A model generated the notes under the pieces. That model did no database searches. It was not told where the DNA came from and worked only from the letters and a program-made list of their open reading frames with translations. From JBFEYJ01 sp041546305 (GTDB lineage: Bacteria; Pseudomonadota; Gammaproteobacteria; Thiohalomonadales; Thiohalomonadaceae), in contig JBFEWO010000155.1 in the NCBI GenBank assembly GCA_041546305.1, forward strand, positions 1-6,425: a DNA stretch of 6,425 nt. The letters run 5' to 3'. A program made the position numbers and the translations under genes. How positions within the stretch are numbered: the stretch's first letter is position 1; each line of letters opens with the position of its first letter. Shown piece after piece: positions 1 through 5,475 of this stretch.

Positions 1-342
1 AAGTACCGTCATCTGCGGAATGTTGGCAGCGACCGCCAGGGTTTTCTTTACCGCCTGATCCGGGGTGAGCAGTTCGGAGACGACGCCGGGGCGGGATTCG
101 TTGGCACAGTCATATTTGCGGTTGCAGTAATTGCACTGGATATTGCAGGCGGGCGCCACGGCCACGTGCATGCGTGCAAAGTAGTGGTGGGCCTGTTCCG
201 AATAGCAGGGATGATTGTGGACCTTCTGCCGGATCTCTTCCGGCAAATGACTGAGCTGATCGTCACTCCCACCACAGCCCGAGGCTGAACACCCCTTTTT
301 GACCTGCTCCCCACCCGATGTATCCAATACCTTGAGATCCAT
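1..342 (-). CDS. nifB: NifB, FeMo-cofactor precursor (NifB-co) synthase, N-terminal part
   Basis: Radical SAM enzyme that fuses two [4Fe-4S] clusters and inserts a carbide to make the NifB-co core of the nitrogenase cofactor, in the cytoplasm. The window holds the first 114 codons; the rest lies beyond position 1. Visible family marks are an N-terminal Cys pair (C18, C23), the segment HPCYSEQAHHYFARMHV (residues 45-61), the radical-SAM signature CNIQCNYC (C66, C70, C73, i.e. CX3CX2C) and the following NRKYDCANESRPGVVSE, which is near-invariant in NifB. The ATG at 342 is preceded by a strong Shine-Dalgarno GGAGGA (348-353) with a 5-nt spacer, and by a sigma54 promoter and a NifA site, so the start is well supported. 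It is transcribed separately from nifLA, which lies upstream in the same direction. The radical-SAM barrel is mostly outside the window, so completeness and any C-terminal NafY-like domain cannot be judged. Confidence 0.97.
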   Translation of the reverse strand, partial: MDLKVLDTSGGEQVKKGCSASGCGGSDDQLSHLPEEIRQKVHNHPCYSEQAHHYFARMHVAVAPACNIQCNYCNRKYDCANESRPGVVSELLTPDQAVKKTLAVAANIPQMTVL

Positions 343-403
343 AACGGTCCTCCGCATCGTCCCAGCCTGCCCCATGCACGGCTGCATTCGTTTATAGTTT
401 CTA

Positions 404-420
404 GAGCAAAGGCCGTGCCT
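404..420 (-). promoter_or_regulatory. sigma54 (-24/-12) promoter of nifB
   Basis: On the minus strand the sequence reads AGGCACGGCCTTTGCTC. It has GG (419-418), ten bases, then GC (407-406), matching the RpoN consensus TGGCACG-N4-TTGCW at all but the first base. The start of transcription is predicted near 394, giving a leader of about 52 nt before the nifB ATG. A NifA enhancer site lies about 87 bp upstream of that start, as expected for a NifA-activated nif promoter. Confidence 0.88.
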
Positions 421-438
421 CTTTTTGTTTCTTTTTTA

Positions 439-451
439 TTTCAATGTGTTA
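439..451 (+). promoter_or_regulatory. possible IHF site between the NifA site and the nifB promoter
   Basis: TTTCAATGTGTTA matches the IHF consensus WATCAANNNNTTR at every defined position but one (A to T at the second base). A pyrimidine/T-rich tract (421-441) adjoins it. It is centred about 51 bp upstream of the predicted nifB transcription start, between enhancer and promoter, where IHF bends DNA at other nif promoters. The motif is short and degenerate, so chance is possible. Confidence 0.35.
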
Positions 452-472
452 GCAAATTCGTTCCAACTTGAT

Positions 473-488
473 TGTGGCAAACACGACA
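473..488 (-). promoter_or_regulatory. NifA upstream activator sequence (UAS) for nifB
   Basis: TGT (473-475), ten bases, ACA (486-488): an exact match to the NifA-binding consensus TGT-N10-ACA. The symmetry extends one base on each side (T at 472, A at 489). The centre is about 87 bp upstream of the predicted nifB start, inside the usual range for NifA enhancers. Of the TGT triplets I checked between the promoter and nifA on the plus strand, this is the only one with ACA at the right distance. Confidence 0.82.
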
Positions 489-624
489 AGGAGGAAACGA
501 CAATGTGTGGTAAAGAGTGCCAAGTACCCTTAATTGACGAGGCGCTGTCAGCTGCTGTTTGCCCGCGCAAAGTCAGACAATAATCCATACACCGGGAGAA
601 CGATTGTGGCATGAGAGGTAAGGC

Positions 625-658
625 GTAAAAACAACGTTCCCACGCATTGCGTGGGAAC
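625..658 (-). terminator. probable Rho-independent terminator of nifLA
   Basis: Perfect inverted repeat: GTTCCCACGC (636-645), a 3-nt loop (646-648) and GCGTGGGAAC (649-658). Read on the minus strand, the direction of nifA transcription, the stem is followed at once by GTTGTTTTTA (635-626), a T-rich tract. On the plus strand no T tract follows, so it would act for nifA only. It lies about 100 nt beyond the nifA stop codon and upstream of the nifB enhancer, which suits separating the two units. The same palindrome may also be a dispersed REP-like repeat. Confidence 0.7.
636..658. repeat. REP-like perfect palindrome (10-bp arms)
   Basis: The arms GTTCCCACGC and GCGTGGGAAC pair without mismatch around a 3-base loop. 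From memory, palindromes with nearly these arms are scattered in many copies through intergenic regions of a number of gamma- and betaproteobacterial genomes, often near REP-associated (RAYT) transposases. Only one copy is visible here, so membership of such a family is inference; the terminator reading of the same bases is not excluded by it. Confidence 0.4.
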
Positions 659-759
659 AAAGGAAATCCATCTCGTTGGTGATATCCGTCTTCTTTACCT
701 TTTTTCTTGTTGTCAGGAGACTCCCCTGCATCTCCCCCCGTCCCCTGCGTTTGAGCCGG

Positions 760-2331
760 TCAAATCCGACGCACTTTGATATTTAGCGTCTGGATCCGAT
801 AGGCAATTTGTCGCGGCGTCATATTCAGCAAGCGCGCCGCCTTGGCCTGCACCCATCCGGCCTGCTCGAGCGCAGCGATTATGCGTTCACGCTCATCGAG
901 GTCGGGATCGTTTAAATCCGAACTTAACGGTGCTTCGCTACGCCTGGTCGGCGAAATGCTTGCCGCCTCATCGATACCACTTAGAGTGATGGCCTCACGG
1001 TCAATGGCGCCGTTCTCACTCATGATCGCGGCCCGCTCAAGGGAGTTTTCCAGCTCCCTCACATTACCCGGCCAGATGTGCCGCATCAGCAGGCGTAGTG
1101 CGCTTTCGGTGATACTCAGCTCACGCCCCTGCTGCTTGGAGATTTTCTGGATAAGAAAGTTTGCCAACTCGGGAATATCCTCCGTGCGCTCACGCAGTGG
1201 CGGCATAGTGATAGGCATAACGTTCAGGCGGTAATATAGGTCCTCACGAAAATCCCCTTCCTCCACCTCCGATTCCAGATCCCTGTTGGTCGCGGCAATA
1301 ATCCGCACATCCACTTTGATGGTCTTGTTGCTACCGATGCGCTCAAACTCCCCCTCCTGCAGCACACGCAGTAACTTGGCCTGGAAGGTGGGTGAAATCT
1401 CACCGATTTCATCGAGAAAAATTGTGCCGCCGTCGGCCTGTTCGAATCGCCCTTTACGCTGGGTAGAGGCCCCAGTGAAAGCGCCTTTCTCATGACCGAA
1501 AAGCTCCGATTCGAGCAGGTTGTCCGGCAAGGCCGCACAGTTAAGCTTGATAAAATTGCCGCTGGCACGTGGGGAGTTGTAATGAATGGCATTGGCAATA
1601 AGTTCCTTACCGGTACCCGACTCGCCGCGGATCAAAACCGTGGTGTTCCACTTGGCTACCTGGCGCACCTGCTCGAACACGCGCCGCATGACTGGCGTAC
1701 GCCCCACCATGTTGTCAAAGCCGTAATTAGAGCGTACGGCACGGCGCAGGCGATCGCGCTCATCGGCCAGATCGCGTTTTTCTTCCGCCACCTGCCAGGA
1801 GAGACGCACGCTCTGGGCGATGAGGTTGGCAACCATTTCCAGAAAACGCGAACGCTCCTCCAGCTCCTCCTCGCTGCCGTTGATCGGTTGTGCCGCCAGC
1901 ACACCCACCACACCCCGATCGCCGATTTTTATCGGAACGCCGATGAAAGGCAGGCCGGCATCATAAATCCCGAGACGGTCCAGAAAATTCGGCTCGGCAC
2001 CCAGGCATTCGGTGACCATCTTCCGGCCGCTGGCGAGGATCGTGCCGACAATGCCTTCTCCCGAGCGATAGCTTATTTTGCTAACACGCTGCGGTTCCAC
2101 TCCATAGAGTGCCACAACAGACTGTTCGCTGGAGTCGGGATTTTTCAGTGTCACCATGCCGAGCTGCATACCGGCAAACTGATGCAGTTCGTGCAGCACC
2201 CCATCGAGGGTTTCATGCAGGTTCAGTGAACGACTCAGCACCTGACTGACACGATAGAGTGTCTCCAGCTCGGTATTAATAAGACAGGCTTTAGGGTCAC
2301 AGCTCGCATCGTTGAAACTCATTATGCTCAT
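760..2331 (-). CDS. nifA: NifA, sigma54-dependent activator of nitrogen-fixation genes
   Basis: Bacterial enhancer-binding protein that binds TGT-N10-ACA sites and uses ATP to open sigma54 promoters of nif operons. At 523 aa it has the usual NifA length. Domains in order: N-terminal GAF (about 20-178), which in the family senses 2-oxoglutarate and receives NifL; a charged linker (about 179-200); the AAA+ domain (about 205-450) with Walker A GESGTGKE (236-243), the sigma54-contact loop GAFTGA (283-288), Walker B GGTIFLDE (301-308) and WPGNVREL (420-427); and a Fis-type helix-turn-helix at the C terminus (about 482-520). Cysteines occur only at 11, 16, 109 and 265, so the C-rich linker of oxygen-sensitive alphaproteobacterial NifA is absent, in keeping with control by NifL. 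The ATG at 2331 lies 15 nt after the nifL stop with only a weak ribosome site, which suggests translational coupling; an ATG at 2322 is an alternative start. Confidence 0.98.
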   Translation of the reverse strand: MSIMSFNDASCDPKACLINTELETLYRVSQVLSRSLNLHETLDGVLHELHQFAGMQLGMVTLKNPDSSEQSVVALYGVEPQRVSKISYRSGEGIVGTILASGRKMVTECLGAEPNFLDRLGIYDAGLPFIGVPIKIGDRGVVGVLAAQPINGSEEELEERSRFLEMVANLIAQSVRLSWQVAEEKRDLADERDRLRRAVRSNYGFDNMVGRTPVMRRVFEQVRQVAKWNTTVLIRGESGTGKELIANAIHYNSPRASGNFIKLNCAALPDNLLESELFGHEKGAFTGASTQRKGRFEQADGGTIFLDEIGEISPTFQAKLLRVLQEGEFERIGSNKTIKVDVRIIAATNRDLESEVEEGDFREDLYYRLNVMPITMPPLRERTEDIPELANFLIQKISKQQGRELSITESALRLLMRHIWPGNVRELENSLERAAIMSENGAIDREAITLSGIDEAASISPTRRSEAPLSSDLNDPDLDERERIIAALEQAGWVQAKAARLLNMTPRQIAYRIQTLNIKVRRI

Positions 2332-2346
2332 AATCGCTACCGTCGC

Positions 2347-3990
2347 TTAATGTCTTTCTACCGGAAAACGGATCTGCACGCGGCAGCCATCACTGTAATC
2401 CGGATCAATTTCAATCGTTCCAGCATGTTGGTTTACAACTTCCTGTACCAAGCTCAGTCCCATGCCTGTGTGCCCTCCCCGTCCTTGCTCCTTGGTGGAG
2501 AAAAAGGGTTCAAATACCTTGAGTCGTAAACCTTCTTGGATACCTGGGCCAGAGTCGTAGATACTGAGGCTTACCCAGCCATCCTCGGCATCGGTCTGCA
2601 AAATAATTTCCCGGGCTTGGGTCGCACCTCCGGTGATCGCCTCGATAGCGTTATCCAGCAATTGCTTGACCATACTGCGAAGCTTCGGCTCCCAGCCCAC
2701 TATCGGGGGTAATGTCGAGGATGGCTGCCAATCGATAATGATGCCCTGACTCAACAAACGCTCGGTAGAGACCAGCAGTACATCGTGAATAATGCGATTC
2801 AGATTAATCGTGGAGGGTTCAATTTCCGTGACATTCGGAATGGCATTGCGCAGATTTTCCAGTGTCTTTGTCCCCTGCTCACGGACTTCGCTGAGGACCG
2901 AAAGCAACGTCCCGTCCATGGCATTTTTCGCTTCACGCCGCTGGAGCATGTCCAGGGCGGCATTGAGCATATTAAACGGGCTCTCCAGCTGATACACCGC
3001 GGCGGCCAACGTTTCTCTCACCCCCTGAGTCAATTCCTCCTCGGCCATCAGAGCACGCATGGCATTGCGGCGAATGATCTCCTGCTGCTGCTTTTGTGCA
3101 GTGATTTCTTGGGCTACCAGCAACAGATAGGGGACTTTCTCTCCGCTAAAAAAAGCATCCGCATTGGATGACTGCTCGCGAAACCAGATGCCTGAAACAA
3201 GAAACCATCGTGGCTCATCCCTACCGCGCATATGGCAAGGCACCTCGATTTCATGGAAGGAACGACGCTGTTCGAGCACTGAAGTAAACTCCGCGTCGCC
3301 CTTGGAAATCCCTTCGAGCAATGCATGCGCCGCTTCCCTGCCGCGCATGTCTCCCACCAGCTTCTTGTAGGCCTGATTATCCAGCAGCACTTTTTGTTCG
3401 GTATCCAGCACGGCCATCACCGCCGGGGTCGAGTCGACCACCGATTCAATCAGCGCTTTCTGGTTCTTGACCTGTTGCTCGAGTGCAAAAACTGAGGTGA
3501 TGTCGCGATGGATACCGAGATAGTGTGTCGGCTCGCCGCTGTTATCGAGTACCGGTGTGATACACAACTCCGCCAGATATCGGCTGCCATCCTTGCGTTT
3601 GTTGACCAACACCCCACTCCAACGCTGTTTTTCAACTAATGCCTGCCACAGCGCCTGATAAACCTCCGGCGGGGTCGATTTGTAAGAGAGCACCGATTCA
3701 TTCTCACCGATGATCTCCTCGGGTAAATAGCCGGTCACCTCGGTAAAGCAGGCGTTGACATAAAGGATATTGGCTTTGAGATCGGTAATGGACACTGCGA
3801 CCGGTGACTGTTCGACAGCCTTCTCAAGGATGTGCGGGGGCAGAGGTTGTTCCTGATCGGCTTCCCATTCGGCAAGAATCGAGCGCAATGTTTTTGCCAG
3901 AGTGGCTGATGGGGCATGCAGATAACTTTCCACCAGGGAGCTTAATGCCTGGGTGGAAACAGACGGTGTATTCTCTTTTAACTCTGGCAT
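2347..3990 (-). CDS. nifL: NifL, redox- and nitrogen-sensing anti-activator of NifA
   Basis: Flavoprotein that binds and inhibits NifA when oxygen or fixed nitrogen is plentiful; its signals are FAD redox state, adenine nucleotides and GlnK. With the ATG at 3990 it is 547 aa. Domains: PAS1 (about 54-170), ending in WSGVLVNKRKDGSRYLAE and YLGIHRDIT as in flavin-binding NifL PAS1; PAS2 (about 178-300); a helical linker; an H-box-like segment AVYQLESPFNML (331-342); and a GHKL nucleotide-binding domain with N box QLLDNAIEAI (443-452), DSGPGI (479-484), FEPFFSTK (493-500) and GRGGHTGMGLSL (503-514). Tyr333 stands where a histidine kinase has its phosphorylated His, so it should not be a kinase. 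The frame stays open to a TTG at 4062 and an ATG at 4038, but a sigma54 promoter at 4027-4042 overlaps that extension, so the 3990 start is preferred. It is co-transcribed with nifA. Confidence 0.95.
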   Translation of the reverse strand: MPELKENTPSVSTQALSSLVESYLHAPSATLAKTLRSILAEWEADQEQPLPPHILEKAVEQSPVAVSITDLKANILYVNACFTEVTGYLPEEIIGENESVLSYKSTPPEVYQALWQALVEKQRWSGVLVNKRKDGSRYLAELCITPVLDNSGEPTHYLGIHRDITSVFALEQQVKNQKALIESVVDSTPAVMAVLDTEQKVLLDNQAYKKLVGDMRGREAAHALLEGISKGDAEFTSVLEQRRSFHEIEVPCHMRGRDEPRWFLVSGIWFREQSSNADAFFSGEKVPYLLLVAQEITAQKQQQEIIRRNAMRALMAEEELTQGVRETLAAAVYQLESPFNMLNAALDMLQRREAKNAMDGTLLSVLSEVREQGTKTLENLRNAIPNVTEIEPSTINLNRIIHDVLLVSTERLLSQGIIIDWQPSSTLPPIVGWEPKLRSMVKQLLDNAIEAITGGATQAREIILQTDAEDGWVSLSIYDSGPGIQEGLRLKVFEPFFSTKEQGRGGHTGMGLSLVQEVVNQHAGTIEIDPDYSDGCRVQIRFPVERH

Positions 3991-3999
3991 ATCGATGGA

Positions 4000-4003
4000 C
4001 CTT
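4000..4003 (-). promoter_or_regulatory. ribosome-binding site deciding the nifL start at 3990
   Basis: On the minus strand AAGG lies 9 nt before the ATG at 3990. It is modest, but the in-frame alternatives (ATG at 4038, TTG at 4062) have no better site and both lie upstream of the predicted transcription start near 4016. The leader would be only about 26 nt. Confidence 0.55.
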
Positions 4004-4026
4004 GCATGCGGTGTTGTAATCACTCC

Positions 4027-4042
4027 TGCAAAACACATGCCC
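4027..4042 (-). promoter_or_regulatory. sigma54 (-24/-12) promoter of nifLA
   Basis: The minus strand reads GGGCATGTGTTTTGCA: GG (4041-4040), ten bases, GC (4029-4028), matching TGGCAYG-N4-TTGCW except at the first base. Transcription is predicted to start near 4016. A palindromic NifA site lies about 90 bp upstream and an NtrC-like element about 156 bp upstream. This is the arrangement expected of a nitrogen-controlled, self-reinforcing nifLA operon, as in Klebsiella. Confidence 0.82.
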
Positions 4043-4097
4043 GCCAGGGTTTCTTCATCCAATCATCACCAGTAGTGGGACGTCCGCCCTTGTCCCA

Positions 4098-4113
4098 TGT
4101 CGTATTTACGACA
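4098..4113. promoter_or_regulatory. perfectly palindromic NifA site between nifL and rnfA
   Basis: TGTCGTATTTACGACA: TGT-N10-ACA with 7-bp arms (TGTCGTA / TACGACA) around TT, more symmetric than the consensus requires. It is centred about 90 bp upstream of the predicted nifL start, almost the same distance as the nifB site has to its own promoter (about 87 bp), and about 162 bp upstream of the predicted rnfA start. It could serve both promoters because NifA works through DNA looping. Confidence 0.85.
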
Positions 4114-4164
4114 AACCCCACCTGCCCCCACCGTACAAATGCGACAAATTGACACATCAACCAC

Positions 4165-4179
4165 GCACCATTTTTGTGC
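4165..4179. promoter_or_regulatory. candidate NtrC-binding site
   Basis: GCAC (4165-4168), seven bases, GTGC (4176-4179), the core and spacing of known NtrC sites such as those at glnA; the symmetry extends by one base pair (C at 4164, G at 4180). It is centred about 156 bp upstream of the predicted nifL start, similar to my recollection of the NtrC sites at Klebsiella nifL, and about 96 bp upstream of the rnfA start. A single site without a clear second copy is weaker than the classical paired arrangement. Confidence 0.5.
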
Positions 4180-4241
4180 GATGAAGTCAAAACCATGCAT
4201 TTCCAGTGTTTTTTCTCTCTGCAAGTCCCAGCGAACTCGTG

Positions 4242-4257
4242 TGGCATGGTTGATGCA
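4242..4257 (+). promoter_or_regulatory. sigma54 (-24/-12) promoter of rnfABC
   Basis: TGGCATGGTTGATGCA has GG (4243-4244), ten bases, GC (4255-4256) and matches the RpoN consensus except for A in place of the first T of TTGC. Transcription should start near 4268, leaving a leader of about 53 nt before rnfA. It makes rnf a likely member of the NifA regulon rather than a housekeeping rsx copy. Confidence 0.8.
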
Positions 4258-4320
4258 AATCAGCACAAACAAAGGCCATCGCAACAAAGCGCGATGACAA
4301 CGCCCCCCAAGAGGACTGCT

Positions 4321-4902
4321 ATGACTGAATACCTTCTGCTGTTGTTGGGTACAGCCCTGGTGAACAACGTGGTGCTGGTAAAATTCCTCGGCCTGTGCCC
4401 ATTCATGGGTGTCTCCAACAAGCTCGACACCGCTTTGGGGATGGGGCTTGCCACCACCTTCGTCCTGACCCTCGCCTCAGTGGCCAGCTGGCTACTGGAG
4501 GAATTTGTCCTGGTCCCCCTGCACATCGAATTCCTGCGCATCCTCTCCTTTATCCTGGTGATCGCCGCCGTAGTGCAGTTCACCGAGATGGTGGTGCGCA
4601 AGACCAGCCCCCTGCTCTATCAGCTACTCGGGATCTTCCTGCCCCTCATCACCACCAACTGCGCCGTGCTCGGTGTGGCGCTACTCAACGTGCAGGAAGA
4701 CAACGGTTTTATGGAAAGTTTTATCTACGGCATGGGGTCCGCGCTAGGCTTTACCCTGGTCATGGTGCTGTTCGCCGGCATTCGTGAGCGTTTGGCCCTG
4801 GCGAATGTCCCAGCCGCCTTTGCAGGTGCACCCATCGCCTTCATTGCCGCTGGCCTACTGTCGCTGGCGTTCATGGGTTTTTCGGGTTTGCCGGTTAAAT
4901 AA
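4321..4902 (+). CDS. rnfA: RnfA, membrane subunit of the Rnf electron-transport complex
   Basis: Integral inner-membrane subunit of the Rnf complex, which couples electron flow between NADH and ferredoxin to an ion gradient; beside nif genes it is thought to supply reduced ferredoxin or flavodoxin for nitrogenase. The 193-aa product equals the usual RnfA/RsxA length and consists almost entirely of hydrophobic segments, about six membrane helices. It shows LCPFMG (C26) and TTNCAVLG (C114), the paired Cys motifs that in RnfA and RnfE hold an iron-sulfur cluster within the membrane. The ATG at 4321 follows AGAGGA with a 5-nt spacer; the frame is open further upstream, to 4174, but that stretch includes the promoter and is not coding. 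It is first gene of the rnf operon, 18 nt before rnfB. The housekeeping paralogue RsxA is very similar, so the nif-specific assignment rests on context. Confidence 0.97.
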   Translation: MTEYLLLLLGTALVNNVVLVKFLGLCPFMGVSNKLDTALGMGLATTFVLTLASVASWLLEEFVLVPLHIEFLRILSFILVIAAVVQFTEMVVRKTSPLLYQLLGIFLPLITTNCAVLGVALLNVQEDNGFMESFIYGMGSALGFTLVMVLFAGIRERLALANVPAAFAGAPIAFIAAGLLSLAFMGFSGLPVK

Positions 4903-4920
4903 ACGCACAAGGAGATAACG

Positions 4921-5463
4921 ATGCACGCCATAGTCGCACTTACCATTCTTGGCCTGTTCCTCGGTTTCCTGCTCGGGATGGCGGCAAAACGCTTCAAGGT
5001 GGAAAGCGATCCCATTGTCGACGAGCTCGATGCGATGTTACCCGGGACCAACTGTGGCCAATGCGGTTTCCCCGGTTGTCCCGCCGCAGCACAGGCACTC
5101 GCCAATGGGGCGGCCCCGGTCACGCTCTGCCCGCCTGGAGGTAAAGCCCTGGCAGAAGCCCTGGCGGCAAAGCTTGGTGTGAGCTTCGATGCCTCGGCCA
5201 TGGAGGATGGTCCGGCGATGCTGGCACGGGTCAATGAGGCGCTTTGTATCGGCTGCATCAAGTGTTTCCGCGAGTGCCCGACCGATGCCATCGTCGGGGC
5301 ACCCAAGCAGATCCATGTGGTGATGCAGCAGGCCTGCACCGGCTGCGGCAAATGCGTCGATGTCTGCCCGACCATGTGTATCGAGATGTTCGTGCCGCCC
5401 ACCACCCTACCCGAATGGCGTTGGCCGAAACCGCAAAACGAAGCTGTCGCCAAAGCGGCATAG
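4921..5463 (+). CDS. rnfB: RnfB, iron-sulfur subunit of the Rnf complex
   Basis: Membrane-anchored ferredoxin-like subunit thought to exchange electrons with soluble ferredoxin on the cytoplasmic side. The 180-aa protein has an N-terminal membrane anchor (about 3-22), then a four-Cys cluster domain with NCGQCGFPGC (C45, C48, C53) and C70, then two ferredoxin motifs, CIGCIKCFRECP (C109, 112, 115, 119) and CTGCGKCVDVCP (C139, 142, 145, 149). That predicts three [4Fe-4S] clusters. One extra cysteine, C153, follows the last motif. The length is close to proteobacterial RnfB/RsxB, without the long extra ferredoxin tail of clostridial forms. The start has AAGGAG (4909-4914) six bases upstream. The stop codon TAG lies within the Shine-Dalgarno sequence of rnfC. 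Confidence 0.97.
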   Translation: MHAIVALTILGLFLGFLLGMAAKRFKVESDPIVDELDAMLPGTNCGQCGFPGCPAAAQALANGAAPVTLCPPGGKALAEALAAKLGVSFDASAMEDGPAMLARVNEALCIGCIKCFRECPTDAIVGAPKQIHVVMQQACTGCGKCVDVCPTMCIEMFVPPTTLPEWRWPKPQNEAVAKAA

Positions 5464-5466
5464 GAG
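5461..5466 (+). promoter_or_regulatory. rnfC ribosome-binding site overlapping the rnfB stop
   Basis: TAGGAG contains both the TAG stop of rnfB (5461-5463) and the GGAG ribosome-binding core for rnfC, 9 nt before its ATG at 5476. Ribosomes ending rnfB would sit on the rnfC site, which suggests coupled translation of the two subunits. Confidence 0.65.
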
Positions 5467-5475
5467 TTACCCAGC

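Larger units (their letters stand above)
343..759. other. nifA-nifB intergenic control region, no gene seen
   Basis: This 417-bp stretch holds the nifB leader and ribosome-binding site, its sigma54 promoter, a possible IHF site, the NifA enhancer and the hairpin/terminator behind nifA. The only sizeable open frame in it (minus strand, 436-660) runs through the enhancer and the palindrome, resembles no family I know and has no plausible ribosome-binding context. The part nearest nifA (about 661-759) shows nothing I can name beyond a weak GGAGA/TCTCC pairing on the minus strand. Confidence 0.75.
3991..4320. other. divergent nifL/rnfA control region, no gene seen
   Basis: This 330-bp stretch contains both leaders, two sigma54 promoters pointing apart, one palindromic NifA site and one NtrC-like element. 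Short open frames cross it on both strands (for example minus 4020-4247 and plus 4097-4297), but they overlap the regulatory sites and look like no known protein. A second CGACAAA (4142-4148) repeats part of the NifA site (4109-4115) 33 bp away. Confidence 0.8.

Noticed and set aside
501..619. Further TGT triplets (near 504, 506, 546, 556 and 605) as extra NifA sites
   Set aside because: None has ACA ten bases downstream.
436..660. Open frame of 74 codons on the minus strand between nifA and nifB
   Set aside because: It runs across the NifA enhancer and the perfect palindrome, resembles no known family and has an unlikely composition (many Ser, Cys and Trp).
713..740. Weak inverted repeat GGAGA/TCTCC just after nifA as a terminator
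   Set aside because: The stem is only about 5 bp with a long loop and no T tract follows it on the minus strand; the hairpin at 636-658 is far better.
1492..2229. Long plus-strand open frame (245 codons) opposite nifA
   Set aside because: It is the antisense shadow of the GAF and AAA+ coding region; nifA has all its family motifs on the other strand.
4020..4287. Short minus-strand frames upstream of nifL (70-75 codons)
   Set aside because: They span the NifA site, the NtrC-like site and the nifL promoter and have no plausible start context.
4174..4320. Extended N terminus for rnfA starting near 4174
   Set aside because: The extension covers the sigma54 promoter, whereas the ATG at 4321 has a good ribosome-binding site and gives the family length of 193 aa.
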